From NCBI RefSeq assembly GCF_016724845.1, contig NZ_CP068082.1, positions 1,240,001 through 1,304,000 of the forward strand: a stretch of 64,000 nucleotides of DNA, read 5' to 3'. Positions 35,414-45,516 of this stretch are shown here, piece after piece. The position numbers and the translations under genes were made by a program. Each line of letters begins with the position of its first letter. Position 1 is the first letter of the stretch. The notes under the pieces are model-generated. The model saw nothing but the letters and a program-made list of their open reading frames with translations, had not been told where the DNA came from and did not search any database. The DNA is from Sphingobacterium spiritivorum (GTDB lineage Bacteria > Bacteroidota > Bacteroidia > Sphingobacteriales > Sphingobacteriaceae).

Positions 35414-36922
35414 ATGAAAGAAACAGTTAGTAAAAAGGGAATCTGGAAGGTCATCGGAGCTTCCTCTATGGGGACACTGATCGAATGGTACGATTTCTTT
35501 ATTTTCGGAAGTCTCTCCGTAGTCATTTCTACGAAGTTTTTTCCTTCAGACAATCCAACGGCAGCTTTTCTGTCCACGTTAGCCACATTTGCTGCCGGAT
35601 TTGTGGTAAGACCATTCGGAGCCTTATTTTTCGGAAGACTGGGCGATATGATAGGCCGCAAATACACATTTATGGTCACCTTGCTCCTGATGGGAGGGGC
35701 AACTTTTCTGATCGGCTGTATTCCGAGTTACGATTCTATTGGTTTCTGGGCACCACTGCTCGTTCTTATTCTGCGGCTTCTGCAAGGATTAGCCTTAGGT
35801 GGTGAATATGGAGGTGCAGCCACATATGTAGCGGAGCATGCCCCGAAAGGTCAGCGGGGATACTGGACTTCCTGGATTCAGACAACGGCGACCTTTGGTT
35901 TATTTATTTCTCTGATTGTAATCCTGCTGACCAAAAGCATATTATCGGCAGAACAATTTGACGCATGGGGATGGCGAGTACCTTTTATGTTGTCCATTAT
36001 TATGGTATATGTCTCTTACCTGATCCGTAAGAATATGGATGAGTCCCCGGAGTTTCAGAAAGCCAAGACGGAAGGTAAGGTATCGGCGAATCCTTTGAAA
36101 GAGAGTTTTGGCAACCGGTATAATCTGAAGTTTGTACTTCTGGCTCTGTTCGGAGCTGCTATGGGGCAGGGAGTAGTATGGTACACAGGACAATTCTACT
36201 CCATGAGCTTTATGAAAACGGTGATGTTTCTGGATTCAGATCAGGCCGATACCATATTAGGAACAGCGCTATTGATCGGAACTCCTTTTTTCATTGTTTT
36301 TGGTTGGCTCAGTGATAAGATCGGTCGTAAATGGATTATGCTTTCAGGTATGCTTCTGGCGATCCTTACCTACAGACCCATTTACAAAGCCATGTATGTC
36401 GTGACGGATATTCATCAGAAAGAAGAGGTTCTTGCAAAAACCATCCGTACCTCCGGACTGGATGAGGTGCATAATGCTAATTTTGAAACGACCGAAAAAG
36501 AATATACAGATGGCACCTCGTCAATAGTCACAACCTCTGCAACTATAGGGGAAGCCAAAGAAACGGTCAAGACGACAATCACTATACAGGGCAAAAACAG
36601 AGTATGGCTCACCGCTCTGATCTTTATACAAATTATCTATATTACAATGGTCTATGGTCCTATTGCAGCTTTTCTGGTGGAAATGTTCCCCGTGAAAATA
36701 CGTTACACGTCTATGTCCTTACCTTATCATATAGGTAACGGTATATTCGGCGGGCTTCTTCCTGCGGTATCAACCTATCTGGCCAGTAATGCAAAGATGG
36801 CTCAGGACCCTGAGTTTTATCTTGCCGGACTCTGGTACCCGATTATAATTTCGGCGGCATGTCTCATTATAGGGGCTCTCTATATCAATAAATCTATTAT
36901 TCACAAAGACGTTAATGACTAA
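35414..36922 (+). CDS. MFS transporter, metabolite:H+ symporter (MHS) family
   Basis: A 502-residue twelve-helix major facilitator. The N-terminus ASSMGTLIEWYDFFIFGSLSV, the GRLGDMIGRKYTF loop and GLALGGEYGGAATYVAEHAP are hallmarks of the MHS subfamily (proline/betaine, citrate, shikimate carriers). A hydrophilic insertion of about 75 residues (roughly 325-395, rich in Thr, Glu and Lys) lies in the loop between helices 8 and 9. Such loops occur in Bacteroidota members. The substrate is unknown. It lies between dprA and a small membrane protein gene that follows after 6 bp. Confidence 0.9.
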   Translation: MKETVSKKGIWKVIGASSMGTLIEWYDFFIFGSLSVVISTKFFPSDNPTAAFLSTLATFAAGFVVRPFGALFFGRLGDMIGRKYTFMVTLLLMGGATFLIGCIPSYDSIGFWAPLLVLILRLLQGLALGGEYGGAATYVAEHAPKGQRGYWTSWIQTTATFGLFISLIVILLTKSILSAEQFDAWGWRVPFMLSIIMVYVSYLIRKNMDESPEFQKAKTEGKVSANPLKESFGNRYNLKFVLLALFGAAMGQGVVWYTGQFYSMSFMKTVMFLDSDQADTILGTALLIGTPFFIVFGWLSDKIGRKWIMLSGMLLAILTYRPIYKAMYVVTDIHQKEEVLAKTIRTSGLDEVHNANFETTEKEYTDGTSSIVTTSATIGEAKETVKTTITIQGKNRVWLTALIFIQIIYITMVYGPIAAFLVEMFPVKIRYTSMSLPYHIGNGIFGGLLPAVSTYLASNAKMAQDPEFYLAGLWYPIIISAACLIIGALYINKSIIHKDVND

Positions 36923-36928
36923 AACACT

Positions 36929-37156
36929 ATGGAAACGGTAAAAAAACTTTTAGGAATTGTGTGGATAGCATTAGCACTTTTCACAGCTTATTTCTGCATT
37001 TTCGAACTGGCTATTCCAAAGATAGGCACCGGCCATCAGGAGGATCTGGTATTCGGCATTATTATACTGGCGGTTCTAACGCCTATTATTTCTGTAGGAC
37101 TGGCTCTTTTCGGATATTTTGCATGGACCGGTGAATACCATACGGAGAAAATGTAA
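36929..37156 (+). CDS. Small two-helix membrane protein, companion of the MHS transporter
   Basis: A 75-residue protein with two hydrophobic helices (LLGIVWIALALFTAYFCIFELAI and FGIIILAVLTPIISVGLALFGYFAW) and short polar ends. The 6-bp spacing after the MHS gene and the matched size indicate a possible accessory subunit, as commonly seen with Bacteroidota MHS carriers (DUF6814-like from memory; not verified). No catalytic motif is present. Confidence 0.7.
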   Translation: METVKKLLGIVWIALALFTAYFCIFELAIPKIGTGHQEDLVFGIIILAVLTPIISVGLALFGYFAWTGEYHTEKM

Positions 37157-37290
37157 GCCGATCTGCTACAAATCATCATGAGCATATAGACAAAAAGTAA
37201 CAAATATGCTCATGATAGCTATATGCATGTATTTAGCATCAAATATATTCTCATGAAAATCAGCATCATAGTAAAATATCAGGCATTTAT

Positions 37291-37321
37291 TTTCTGTATT
37301 ACCAATATTTTGCTACTTTTG
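37291..37321 (+). promoter_or_regulatory. SRP RNA promoter
   Basis: TTTC (37291-37294), exactly 19 nt, then an exact TACTTTTG (37314-37321). This is the best-formed Bacteroidota promoter in the window, placed 5 nt before the GGGTAAG at the 5-prime end of the SRP RNA. Confidence 0.8.
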
Positions 37322-37323
37322 CG

Positions 37324-37427
37324 GTGGGTAAGTCTTTTACGACCAGCTCCCATTGACTCCCCCAGGGTGGGAACACAGCAAGGGTATTTGGTTGAGCGGT
37401 GCGATAAAAGGAGCTTACCCATTTTTT
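37324..37427 (+). ncRNA. ffs: Signal recognition particle RNA, small bacterial (4.5S) type
   Basis: A stable RNA of about 100 nt. The terminal stem pairs TGGGTAAG (37325-37332) with CTTACCCA (37414-37421), extended inward by CTTTTA/TAAAAG. The apical domain shows the SRP54-binding signature CCAGGGTGGGAACACAGCAA (from 37362), with a GGAA-type loop closed by GTG/CAC and the AGCA-AGG internal loop. A T run after the terminal stem ends the transcript. With Ffh it targets membrane proteins co-translationally. No ORF covers the region, and a consensus promoter sits at the correct place. Confidence 0.88.
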
Positions 37428-37546
37428 GTGCCTTAATTTTTTTAAAATCCTGAGACATTTCCTGTACAGCATTCCTTTTAATTTTAGTACTTGTTGTAGG
37501 GATAAGATATTTTTTCGTTTATTTGTAGTCGAATAAGAACTTTTGT

Positions 37547-38389
37547 ATGAGTTGGTTTAAAAGAGAGAAAGCAGGGATAAATACCGCAACTGAAAACAAA
37601 AAAGAAGCTCCAGACGGGCTTTGGAATAAATGTCCTTCGTGTAAAAAACCCCTGTTAAATATTGAACAAATTGAAAACAACTATGTATGTCAGTACTGTG
37701 GTTACCACATTCGTATTGGCTCTGCAGCATATTTTTCGATTCTGTTTGATGATAACAATTTCACCGAACTGTTCAGCGATTTAAGATCCGGAGACCCTAT
37801 TCACTTTGTGGATACCAAGCCTTACGCTGAGCGTCTGGTAGAGGTGCAGGCCAAAACCGGCTTAAAGGATGCGCTACGCAGTGCACACGGTAAATTGAAT
37901 GGTCAGGATCTGGTAGTCGCTTGTATGGATTTCACTTTTATCGGCGGTTCTATGGGCTCTGTTGTGGGTGAGAAAATCGCAAGATCTATCGATTACTGTC
38001 TGGAACATAAAATTCCTTTTATGCTGATCTCCAAATCGGGTGGTGCCCGTATGATGGAAGCAGCATTTTCGTTGATGCAGATGGCGAAAACTTCAGCAAA
38101 ACTTGCTTTATTGAGTCAGGCTAAAATCCCGTATATCTGTTTATTGACGGATCCGACTACAGGTGGTGTGACAGCATCATATGCCATGCTGGGTGATATC
38201 AATATTGCTGAACCGGGAGCTTTGATCGGCTTTGCAGGACCGCGCGTTATCAAAGAAACAATCAAAAAAGATCTTCCTAAAGGTTTCCAGACTTCTGAGT
38301 TTTTACTGGAACATGGATTTTTAGATTTTATTGTAGATCGCCGGGAATTAAAACAGAAAATTTCAACTTTTCTAAAGTTGGTTAAATAG
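37547..38389 (+). CDS. accD: Acetyl-CoA carboxylase carboxyltransferase subunit beta
   Basis: A 280-residue subunit of the carboxyltransferase that moves the carboxyl group from biotin to acetyl-CoA, the first step of fatty acid synthesis. The N-terminal zinc ribbon has Cys29, Cys32, Cys48 and Cys51 (CPSC and CQYC). The crotonase-like core shows [36 protein letters not shown] and [13 protein letters not shown] (about residues 165-240). The length equals the AccD norm. A near-consensus AACTTTTG ends 1 nt before the ATG. A terminator follows immediately. accA is not adjacent. Confidence 0.97.
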   Translation: MSWFKREKAGINTATENKKEAPDGLWNKCPSCKKPLLNIEQIENNYVCQYCGYHIRIGSAAYFSILFDDNNFTELFSDLRSGDPIHFVDTKPYAERLVEVQAKTGLKDALRSAHGKLNGQDLVVACMDFTFIGGSMGSVVGEKIARSIDYCLEHKIPFMLISKSGGARMMEAAFSLMQMAKTSAKLALLSQAKIPYICLLTDPTTGGVTASYAMLGDINIAEPGALIGFAGPRVIKETIKKDLPKGFQTSEFLLEHGFLDFIVDRRELKQKISTFLKLVK

Positions 38390-38393
38390 ATAT

Positions 38394-38423
38394 AAAAAAA
38401 GCACCTTTCAGGTGCTTTTTTTT
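38394..38423. terminator. Bidirectional terminator between accD and the HExxH ORF
   Basis: AAAAAAAGCACCT pairs with AGGTGCTTTTTTT across a 3-nt loop. The minus-strand gene stops inside this structure at 38408. Confidence 0.9.
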
Positions 38424-38758
38424 GTGATATACTTCCGGAACTTCCAGAAAGGCCGGGTTTTCAGATAATCCGGCTTTTGTTCATTGGCATATGCCTCCCG
38501 CTCAAAAGAAATACGCAGATAGGCACGTCTAAAATTACGCTGCTGTATCCAGCGAACCGCAAATTCGATCAGATACCACAGATAAAAAAAGATAATCCCC
38601 AGCTCCAGCGCCTGCCTGAGATGGATACGTTCATGATTGAGTAGCACCTTATCTTCCAGAAAGATTGCTTTGCTCAGAAAAATAAAGGGGTACACCGTGA
38701 CCGCATGGGCTTTCCCAAATGAAAATATACGAGTCCAGAATTTACTGACAATAAGCAT
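38408..38758 (-). CDS. Small HExxH-containing putative metallopeptidase-like protein
   Basis: A 116-residue basic protein. His42-Glu43-x-x-His46 (NHERIHLRQ) is a zincin motif, and FEREAYANE (Glu86/Glu88) about 40 residues later could give the third ligand, as in gluzincin peptidases. A hydrophobic helix (ELGIIFFYLWYLIEFAV, about 52-68) lies between them. No signal peptide is evident. The protein is much smaller than M48 or M56 peptidases and could be a minimal relative of the BlaR/M56 catalytic region. Its stop lies inside the accD terminator. Enzyme activity is inference. Confidence 0.65.
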   Translation of the reverse strand: MLIVSKFWTRIFSFGKAHAVTVYPFIFLSKAIFLEDKVLLNHERIHLRQALELGIIFFYLWYLIEFAVRWIQQRNFRRAYLRISFEREAYANEQKPDYLKTRPFWKFRKYITKKST

Positions 38759-38919
38759 AATATCTAATCTGACTTTAAAAGTATTCTCTCTTTAGCATCT
38801 CAATTTTGTTGGGCAGAGATCAATGATCTTGTCTTTTACCATATGCCCTCGTTCTGTATTAAATTTGTATGCTGTATGCAAGGATATATTTACAAATTAT
38901 TTATATATACAATACAATA

Positions 38920-38951
38920 ATTGCATATAAAAGCAAATTTATCTAAGTTTG
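38920..38951 (+). promoter_or_regulatory. Promoter for the MerR-type gene
   Basis: ATTG (38920-38923), a 20-nt spacer and an exact TAAGTTTG (38944-38951), 26 bp before the ATG at 38978. Confidence 0.5.
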
Positions 38952-38977
38952 TTTGAGCAAGACTAATTTAAATAAAT

Positions 38978-39313
38978 ATGCCTTACAAGGAGCGCGAAAT
39001 AAATAAATTATACTACACGATGGGTGAGGTAACGGAGATGTTTAATGTCAATGCATCTCAGATCCGTTTTTACGAACGTGAATTTACGGTCTTGCAACCC
39101 AAAAAGAATAAAAAGGGCAACCGTCTCTTTACTCAGGAAGATATTGCGAATCTGAAAATAATCTTTAATCTGGTAAAAGAAAAAGGCTACACATTACAGG
39201 GTGCGCGTGATTATCTGCGTACAAATAAAAATGAAGCACGGGAAAATCAGCGCGTCATTGATTCCTTAGAAAAGTTAAAAGGCTTCTTACTGGAAGTAAG
39301 GGACAGTCTGTAA
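38978..39313 (+). CDS. MerR family transcriptional regulator, short form
   Basis: A 111-residue protein with the MerR winged helix-turn-helix (YYTMGEVTEMFNVNASQIRFYEREF, about residues 12-36, then NRLFTQEDIANLKIIFNLV). A helix of about 45 residues follows, probably the dimerisation coiled coil. There is no effector domain or metal-binding cysteine, so it is not a metal-responsive MerR. Similar short MerR proteins are widespread in Bacteroidota with unknown targets. It is monocistronic with its own promoter. A weak A+T-rich inverted repeat (39332-39351) follows the stop. Confidence 0.87.
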   Translation: MPYKEREINKLYYTMGEVTEMFNVNASQIRFYEREFTVLQPKKNKKGNRLFTQEDIANLKIIFNLVKEKGYTLQGARDYLRTNKNEARENQRVIDSLEKLKGFLLEVRDSL

Positions 39314-39383
39314 GGACTATCCCTGTACAAGTTGTTTATCGGAATAAACAAAATCTGTTCATGCAGGTGAATAATCCGATCTT

Positions 39384-40376
39384 TTAAGACCGGAGCATAA
39401 ATTCCTCCACTTTCTCCACCATTTCAGGACTACCCATAAATGCCGGACATCGCTGATGCAGTTCGCTGGGTACGATATCCAGAATTCTTCCCTGACCTGT
39501 ACTCGCCTTTCCTCCGGCTTGTTCTACAATAAAAGCGATCGGATTGCACTCGTACATCAACCTTAGTTTTCCGTCGGGATGACTCAGTGTAGTCGGGTAC
39601 AGGAATATACCTCCCTTGAGCAGATTACGATGAATATCGGCTACCATGGATCCAATATAACGGGAAGTATAGGGTCTGCCTGTAGATGCATCTTCTACCT
39701 GACAATATTTGATATAATCTTTGACGCCCTGCGGAAATTTGATATAGTTACCTTCATTAATCGAATAGATAGATCCGCTTTTGGGAATTTTGATATTGGG
39801 ATGTGAAAGACAGAACTCACCTATGGAAGGATCAAGTGTAAAACCGTTAACTCCTTTTCCGGTGGTATATACCAGCATGGTAGAAGAGCCGTAGATAATA
39901 TATCCTGCAGCGACTTGCTCTGTTCCTTTTTGCAGAATGTCACTTAAGGTTGCCCGGTCATTGACGGATTTTCTTCTGTATATAGAAAAGATCGTTCCTA
40001 CGGAGACATTCACATCGATATTGGAGGAACCGTCCAGCGGATCGATACAGACGATATATTTGGCATCTTTGGACACTGTCGAATCCAGGTAAATGGCTTC
40101 ATCCTGTTCTTCCGAAGCAAAAACACAACATTCTCCTCCATGATTCAGGGCTTTCATAAATTGCTCATCCGCATAAACATCCAGTTTTTTCTGCCCCTCC
40201 CCCTGCACATTGGTCTGTCCTGCGTCACCGAGGATATCGGCCAGTCCGGCCTTGTTTACCTCCCGGTTGACTACTTTCGCCGCGATTCCAATATCTCGTA
40301 ACAGTCGGGAAAGCTCCCCTTTTGCATAGGGGAAATCGGCCTGCTTTTCAATGATAAACTGACCTAAGGTTTTCAT
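39384..40376 (-). CDS. fbp: Fructose-1,6-bisphosphatase class I
   Basis: A 330-residue gluconeogenic phosphatase producing fructose 6-phosphate. It begins [23 protein letters not shown] as in the family, which is why the ATG at 40376 is chosen over one at 40385. ASEEQDE and the metal-binding [24 protein letters not shown] (about residues 113-136) are intact. The C-terminal [18 protein letters not shown] completes the active site. The length equals E. coli Fbp. It is transcribed alone from an exact TACATTTG element. Confidence 0.97.
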   Translation of the reverse strand: MKTLGQFIIEKQADFPYAKGELSRLLRDIGIAAKVVNREVNKAGLADILGDAGQTNVQGEGQKKLDVYADEQFMKALNHGGECCVFASEEQDEAIYLDSTVSKDAKYIVCIDPLDGSSNIDVNVSVGTIFSIYRRKSVNDRATLSDILQKGTEQVAAGYIIYGSSTMLVYTTGKGVNGFTLDPSIGEFCLSHPNIKIPKSGSIYSINEGNYIKFPQGVKDYIKYCQVEDASTGRPYTSRYIGSMVADIHRNLLKGGIFLYPTTLSHPDGKLRLMYECNPIAFIVEQAGGKASTGQGRILDIVPSELHQRCPAFMGSPEMVEKVEEFMLRS

Positions 40377-40416
40377 AATTGTCATTTGTTGTTTTGTTTG
40401 TTTATATGATTCAGGC

Positions 40417-40448
40417 CAAATGTAGGCAACCTAAAACAATCCTGCAAC
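40417..40448 (-). promoter_or_regulatory. fbp promoter
   Basis: On the minus strand, GTTG (40445-40448), a 20-nt spacer and an exact TACATTTG (40417-40424) give a leader of about 38 nt. Confidence 0.5.
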
Positions 40449-40465
40449 CCAATGACATCCAGAGA

Positions 40466-40960
40466 TTAACGATTTGCGAGTTCTATAACTTCCAAATTTT
40501 CAATTTTATCCCCATTTATATCAAAACGCATCAATGTTCTGACTTTTTGCCAACCATGTTTACCGGCTGCACCAGGGTTGAGATGCAAACATTTTAATTT
40601 TTGATCAAACTGTACTTTTAAAATATGAGAGTGTCCACAGATAAATAATTGTGGAGGATTGGCTGTAATTTCAGCTTTCACAGCAGAAGAGTAACGTCCG
40701 GGATATCCTCCTATATGCGTTATCCATACATCCACTCCTTCACACATAAATCTTAGATTTTCCGGGTATTGTACTCTTATCTCCTTACCGTCTATATTCC
40801 CATATACACCGCGAAAAGGTTTGAATGCAGCTAACGCATCTGCGACCTGTAACGATCCGAAATCGCCGGCATGCCAGATCTCATCGCAATTCTCGAAATA
40901 GGTAAACACCGCCTCGTCCAGATAGCTGTGTGTATCTGATATCAATCCAATTTTTGTCAT
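40466..40960 (-). CDS. YfcE/MJ0936-type metallophosphoesterase
   Basis: A 164-residue calcineurin-like phosphodiesterase. The metal-binding set is complete: GLISDTHSYL (Asp and His), WHAGDFG, GNIDG, THIGG and CGHSHI. The compact size and order match the YfcE/MJ0936 group, which hydrolyses artificial phosphodiesters and whose physiological substrate is unsettled. It starts 4 bp after the trmN6 stop, so the two form one transcript. Confidence 0.9.
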   Translation of the reverse strand: MTKIGLISDTHSYLDEAVFTYFENCDEIWHAGDFGSLQVADALAAFKPFRGVYGNIDGKEIRVQYPENLRFMCEGVDVWITHIGGYPGRYSSAVKAEITANPPQLFICGHSHILKVQFDQKLKCLHLNPGAAGKHGWQKVRTLMRFDINGDKIENLEVIELANR

Positions 40961-40964
40961 GTGT

Positions 40965-41675
40965 CTAAAAAGCTAAAAAATACGGTCGTAAAAGTTCTTT
41001 ATATCTGTCCGAATATACTCCTTTGCTTTCATATATAATCAATAATTCCTCCTTCATCAGGTCTTTCTTATCTCCCTTACGCCATGTTATCATCTTCCTG
41101 AATACAGGACTGTCTTTATACGACTGCACAGCTATCACATGCTCTGCTATCAGTTCCTGAGCAGCGGCAATATCCTGCAGTTGACCGGCAAGCTCCGGCG
41201 GAAGAATCAGACGCAACAAACCCTCCTCCATCAGATGGCGCCCGGCAAAATCAAAGAGTCTTTCAAAGAAAGGAAGATCAGCATGTCTGGCTGTTTTTTT
41301 TCTGTTATCGGGGTTATGCAGCGAATCTGTATAAAAGGGAGGATTTGAGATAATCAGATCATATTTACTGACCGGATGCAGGTCTTCAAAGGAAACATGC
41401 TGTGCGTACATCCGTTCGGAAAAAGGGGAATTCAGAAAATTCTGCTTCGCCCGATCCGCAGCAAGCGCATCGATCTCAACAGCCTCAAGTGTGGCATTTT
41501 CGAATCGTTGTGCAAGCATCAGTGCAATCACCCCAGTGCCCGTCCCTATATCCAGTATATGTGCAGCCGGAATATCTGCCGTAGTAGCAGCCAGCAATAC
41601 TCCATCTGTATTGATCTTCATGGGACAATCCGTTTGATCTACAGCAAATTGTTTAAACTGAAAAATAGAAGACAT
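40965..41675 (-). CDS. trmN6: tRNA1(Val) (adenine(37)-N6)-methyltransferase
   Basis: A 236-residue SAM-dependent methyltransferase (YfiC type). It begins SSIFQFKQFAVDQTDCPMKINTDGVLLAA, characteristic of the family. The SAM motif ILDIGTGTGVIALMLAQR and the adenine-N6 catalytic NPPF (ISNPPFYTDSLHNPD) are intact. The ATG at 41675 is preferred to a TTG at 41690. The promoter fixes this choice: a consensus -7 element ends just 4 nt before the ATG, so translation from 41690 would start upstream of the transcript. Confidence 0.93.
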   Translation of the reverse strand: MSSIFQFKQFAVDQTDCPMKINTDGVLLAATTADIPAAHILDIGTGTGVIALMLAQRFENATLEAVEIDALAADRAKQNFLNSPFSERMYAQHVSFEDLHPVSKYDLIISNPPFYTDSLHNPDNRKKTARHADLPFFERLFDFAGRHLMEEGLLRLILPPELAGQLQDIAAAQELIAEHVIAVQSYKDSPVFRKMITWRKGDKKDLMKEELLIIYESKGVYSDRYKELLRPYFLAF

Positions 41676-41679
41676 AGTA

Positions 41680-41710
41680 CAAAGATACAATCCCCTGTAG
41701 CACCCACAAG
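41680..41710 (-). promoter_or_regulatory. trmN6 promoter with near-zero leader
   Basis: On the minus strand, CTTG (41707-41710), exactly 19 nt, then an exact TATCTTTG (41680-41687). Only 4 nt separate it from the ATG at 41675, implying a leaderless or almost leaderless transcript. Confidence 0.7.
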
Positions 41711-41767
41711 CTTCGCATTACTTCATAAATCAAAAAAATCGTTACTTTCGTTTATTAGTTTATTATT

Positions 41768-42910
41768 ATGCGCAACATATCCTTCTTTTTATTTACAGTC
41801 TTGCTGCTTGGAATCAGCGGAGTTAGCCGTGCACAGCAAACTGTATCTACCTCCGCCAGTTGTATCACGACTGCTCAATCCGCTCTGGATAAACTTGTTC
41901 CGGCTTTAGTCCAAAATGATTTTGATGCTATCCGGGATATTGTCAATGTGTGGGAAAAGGATTGCGGAAAGACCGAGTTTCTGGAACGCATCAGTATCCT
42001 CCAGCTTCTGATTTCTAAATCTCCTTATCAAACTGAACTGGATTATTACTACAATCAAAAATACGATCAGCAACTCATCAAAAGATGGAATAATGCGGAT
42101 AAGAAAAACTACAAGGAAATTTACAGCAAACAACCTTCTCTGTTTGATTATGTACCCTTACGTCATCAGGCAGATTCCTTACTGAAACTGAAAGCCAAAG
42201 CCTTACTCTATTCGGATAGCTACCAGTTAGCTGATAAGGACCGGAAACTGATCGCTTTATTTGCTGATGATTTTAATGAAATTGCGGCTCAGCAAGCCGA
42301 AAGTAATCAGGCTAAAAGCAACAAAGGATCTTATTCAGACGATTATAAAGACAGAGTAGGTTATACGATCTATGCCGGTACTTACGGCCCGCTGGGTGGC
42401 ACCAATACCACATTCGGATATAATCCGGTCTTCGGATTCACAGTAATGAGTTCGCTACGCAAAAACTTTATTTTCGAAGGAGGAATAAAGGTCAGAATTA
42501 ACAGTTCGGACAGAGATTTTCAATACCTGCTCTATAACGAGACAATGGATGTAAACTCTGCGGCCAGCTTCTCTGTGGGTGGCAATGTAGGCTATAAAGC
42601 TCTGGACCGGGGCAAATTTATGCTGATTCCTAAATTGGGTATAGGATGGGAAGTGATCAGTACAGGCTTATCCGAAACGGTATATAATGACAATTATGTG
42701 GATGAATACGGAGATGGTTCCAGCACAAGATTTCATAATGTGAATACACTTCATCTAGGAGCCAGTCTGGCAGGTATGTACCGAGTATCCAGAAAAAATT
42801 ACATCGGACTGGAGATCGGTTACCATTACACTCCTTATCAGTGGGACAGTAACCTGATCACAGACATCTACAATCACTATGGAAGTGTAGAATTATTCTT
42901 TCGGTTTTAG
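41768..42910 (+). CDS. Exported protein with C-terminal outer-membrane beta-barrel-like domain
   Basis: A 380-residue protein with a clear signal peptide ([23 protein letters not shown]). A helical N-terminal half (about 30-190) rich in Leu, Lys, Gln and Asp is followed by a C-terminal half of amphipathic strands ([47 protein letters not shown]) ending in Phe (VELFFRF). This is typical of small Bacteroidota outer-membrane barrels. No known family or enzyme motif is seen. It is convergent with mutS and overlaps its end by 4 bp. Confidence 0.72.
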   Translation: MRNISFFLFTVLLLGISGVSRAQQTVSTSASCITTAQSALDKLVPALVQNDFDAIRDIVNVWEKDCGKTEFLERISILQLLISKSPYQTELDYYYNQKYDQQLIKRWNNADKKNYKEIYSKQPSLFDYVPLRHQADSLLKLKAKALLYSDSYQLADKDRKLIALFADDFNEIAAQQAESNQAKSNKGSYSDDYKDRVGYTIYAGTYGPLGGTNTTFGYNPVFGFTVMSSLRKNFIFEGGIKVRINSSDRDFQYLLYNETMDVNSAASFSVGGNVGYKALDRGKFMLIPKLGIGWEVISTGLSETVYNDNYVDEYGDGSSTRFHNVNTLHLGASLAGMYRVSRKNYIGLEIGYHYTPYQWDSNLITDIYNHYGSVELFFRF

Positions 42911-45516
42911 TTTTTCAGAAGACGTTGTATTTCATCCAGTTTCATCAGGGCTTCTACCGGAGTCAGGGTGTTGACATCCAGATTATTCAGCATGTCCCGG
43001 ATTTTTTCCAGAATAGGATCATCTATAGCAAACATTTGTAGTTGATAGGCCTGTTTTTGTATTTTACGCATACTGTCCTTTATCTGCTCTCCTCCTGTAC
43101 GTTCCTGTTCCAGACGCTTCAGGATCTCATTTGCTCTTCCCAGCAATTTCGGAGGCATTCCGGCCAGTTTGGCCACATGAATACCAAAGCTGTGTTCTGA
43201 ACCTCCGGGCACCAGTTTACGTAAAAAGATAACTTTATTATTGACTTCCTTAACCGTGACATTGAAGTTTTTGACTCTGGGCATGGAAGTACTCAATTCA
43301 TTGAGTTCGTGATAATGCGTCGCAAATAAGGTCTTTGCTCTTGCTGTCGGGTGATTATGTAAAAATTCAGCAATCGCCCATGCAATAGAAATACCATCAT
43401 ATGTACTCGTACCACGTCCGATCTCATCCAGCAGAATAAGACTTCTGTCCGACAGGTTATTCATGATACTGGCTGTTTCGTTCATTTCAACCATAAAGGT
43501 AGATTCACCTGAAGAAAGATTATCCGATGCCCCTACACGGGTAAATATCTTATCTACTAAACCGATATGCGCTGTTTTGGCAGGAACAAAACTTCCGATC
43601 TGTGCCATTAACACAATCAGTCCGGTCTGCCTTAGCAAAGCGGATTTACCGGCCATGTTGGGTCCTGTAATAATAATGATCTGCTGTGCATCATTATCCA
43701 GGAAAGTATCGTTGGTGATATAGTCCTGTCCGATTGGCAGGTTCTTTTCGATCACGGGATGTCGTCCGCCTTTTATGTCCAGAACTTTGCTCTCGCTGAT
43801 CTCCGGTTTGACATAAAAATTCTTTTCCGCTATTACAGCAAAGTTCAACAGGACATCCAGTTTGGCCACGAGTTGAGCATTAAGCTGTACCGGTTTAATG
43901 TATTCGGCAATAGCAGATAAAAGTTCAGCATACAGTCTGTTTTCTATAACCTGAATTTTTTCTTCAGCACCGAGGATCTGCTCTTCGTACTCCTTCAGTT
44001 CTTCCGTGATATAGCGTTCTGCATTTACTAATGTCTGTTTACGGATCCAGCCTTCAGGTACTTTATCCTTATGGGTATTGGTCACCTCAAGGTAATACCC
44101 GAAAACATTATTGAACGCTATCTTTAAAGATGGAATTCCTGTCAGTTCAGCTTCACGTTTCTGAATTTCCAGCAGATAATCTTTACCGCCAAAGGCAATT
44201 TTACGCAGACGATCCAGTTCACTGTCAATGCCATCTGCCATGACATTTCCTTTATTAAGTGCAACAGGGGGCTCGGCCTGCATTTCTCTTTCTATTCTAT
44301 CACGAATCAATGAACAGGTGTTAAGCTGTTCCGAGATAATTTTTAATGACTCTGTGTCTGCATTCCCTGTTAGGGTTTTCAACTTTTCGATCGCATACAA
44401 CGATCGTTTCAATTGCATAATCTCTCTGGGATTGGCTTTGAGAAGTCCGATCTTACTGATCAGACGCTCGAGATCGCCTACCTGCCTGATTTCCTGCACC
44501 AGCTCATCCCGTAAAGATTTGTTTTGATGAAAATGCTCCACTACATTTAACCGTTCCTGTATAGAAACCCGATCTTTTAGCGGCATGACGATCCATCGTT
44601 TGAGCAAACGTGCACCCATCGGTGAAGCCGTATGATCCAGTACATCCGAAAGGGTGACTGCATTTTCATTCGCAGATCCTATCAATTCCAGATTACGGAT
44701 CGTGAACCTGTCCAGCCACATATAGCGATCCTCTTCGATACGCGATATATTGGATATATGCTGCAGATTACGATGTTCCGTTTCATTCAGATAATGAAGT
44801 GCAACACCGGCCGCTATAATACCTACAGGCATGCGTTCTATTCCGAAGCCTTTCATCGAGTTGACCTCAAAGTGCTTGAGCAAGGTCTCTGTTGCATAAT
44901 CTCCGGTATACGGCCACTCATCCAGTGTATAGGTGTAAAACTGGCTTCCGAAATGTTCTGTAAATTCTTTAAACTGTTTTTTTGCCAGTATGACCTCTGT
45001 AGGTTTGAATCCCTGCAAAAGTTTATCAATATAGCTGTTGCTGCCTTGCGCAACCAAAAATTCTCCGGTAGAAATATCCAGAAAAGCAACTCCTGTGGAA
45101 TTCTTTTCAAAGAATACAGATGCCAGGTAATTATTGGATTTTTGCTGAACGATATTATCGCTGTAAGATACTCCCGGAGTTACCAGCTCTGTCACTCCGC
45201 GCTTGACAATAGTCTTGGTCGTCTTCGGGTCTTCCAACTGATCACAGATCGCCACCCGCTGACCAGCTCTTACCAATTTTGGCAGATACGTTTCCAAAGA
45301 ATGATGCGGAAATCCCGCTAATGCTGTCTCGGACTCACTTCCACTCCCCCTCTTTGTCAATACAATCCCTAATATGCCTGCGGCTTTGATTGCATCTTCC
45401 CCAAACGTTTCATAAAAGTCTCCCACTCTGAATAACAATAATGCTCCCGGATATTTCACCTTTATAGCATTATACTGTTGCATCAATGGAGTTTCTTTTT
45501 TTGCTGCCTTTGCCAA
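42907..45516 (-). CDS. mutS: DNA mismatch repair protein MutS
   Basis: An 869-residue mismatch-recognition ATPase. The N-terminal mismatch-binding motif [11 protein letters not shown] (about residues 32-42) carries the Phe-x-Glu that stacks on the mismatch. The connector, core and clamp domains follow. Walker A GPNMAGKS lies near residue 615, and Walker B/signature region [19 protein letters not shown] follows. The C-terminal helix ends at 869. The start is a TTG (45514-45516) giving [16 protein letters not shown]; the next ATG is 11 codons in. mutL is not nearby. It is convergent with the outer-membrane protein gene. Confidence 0.97.
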   Translation of the reverse strand: MAKAAKKETPLMQQYNAIKVKYPGALLLFRVGDFYETFGEDAIKAAGILGIVLTKRGSGSESETALAGFPHHSLETYLPKLVRAGQRVAICDQLEDPKTTKTIVKRGVTELVTPGVSYSDNIVQQKSNNYLASVFFEKNSTGVAFLDISTGEFLVAQGSNSYIDKLLQGFKPTEVILAKKQFKEFTEHFGSQFYTYTLDEWPYTGDYATETLLKHFEVNSMKGFGIERMPVGIIAAGVALHYLNETEHRNLQHISNISRIEEDRYMWLDRFTIRNLELIGSANENAVTLSDVLDHTASPMGARLLKRWIVMPLKDRVSIQERLNVVEHFHQNKSLRDELVQEIRQVGDLERLISKIGLLKANPREIMQLKRSLYAIEKLKTLTGNADTESLKIISEQLNTCSLIRDRIEREMQAEPPVALNKGNVMADGIDSELDRLRKIAFGGKDYLLEIQKREAELTGIPSLKIAFNNVFGYYLEVTNTHKDKVPEGWIRKQTLVNAERYITEELKEYEEQILGAEEKIQVIENRLYAELLSAIAEYIKPVQLNAQLVAKLDVLLNFAVIAEKNFYVKPEISESKVLDIKGGRHPVIEKNLPIGQDYITNDTFLDNDAQQIIIITGPNMAGKSALLRQTGLIVLMAQIGSFVPAKTAHIGLVDKIFTRVGASDNLSSGESTFMVEMNETASIMNNLSDRSLILLDEIGRGTSTYDGISIAWAIAEFLHNHPTARAKTLFATHYHELNELSTSMPRVKNFNVTVKEVNNKVIFLRKLVPGGSEHSFGIHVAKLAGMPPKLLGRANEILKRLEQERTGGEQIKDSMRKIQKQAYQLQMFAIDDPILEKIRDMLNNLDVNTLTPVEALMKLDEIQRLLKN

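Noticed and set aside
39332..39351. TTGTTTAT / ATAAACAA inverted repeat after the MerR-type gene as a terminator
   Set aside because: The stem is almost all A-T and has no U tract, so it is not a credible intrinsic terminator.
44632..45321. 229-codon open frame antisense to mutS
   Set aside because: Its protein is rich in Cys, Arg, Ile and Phe with no domain, as expected for a shadow frame; the mutS frame has full-length family motifs.
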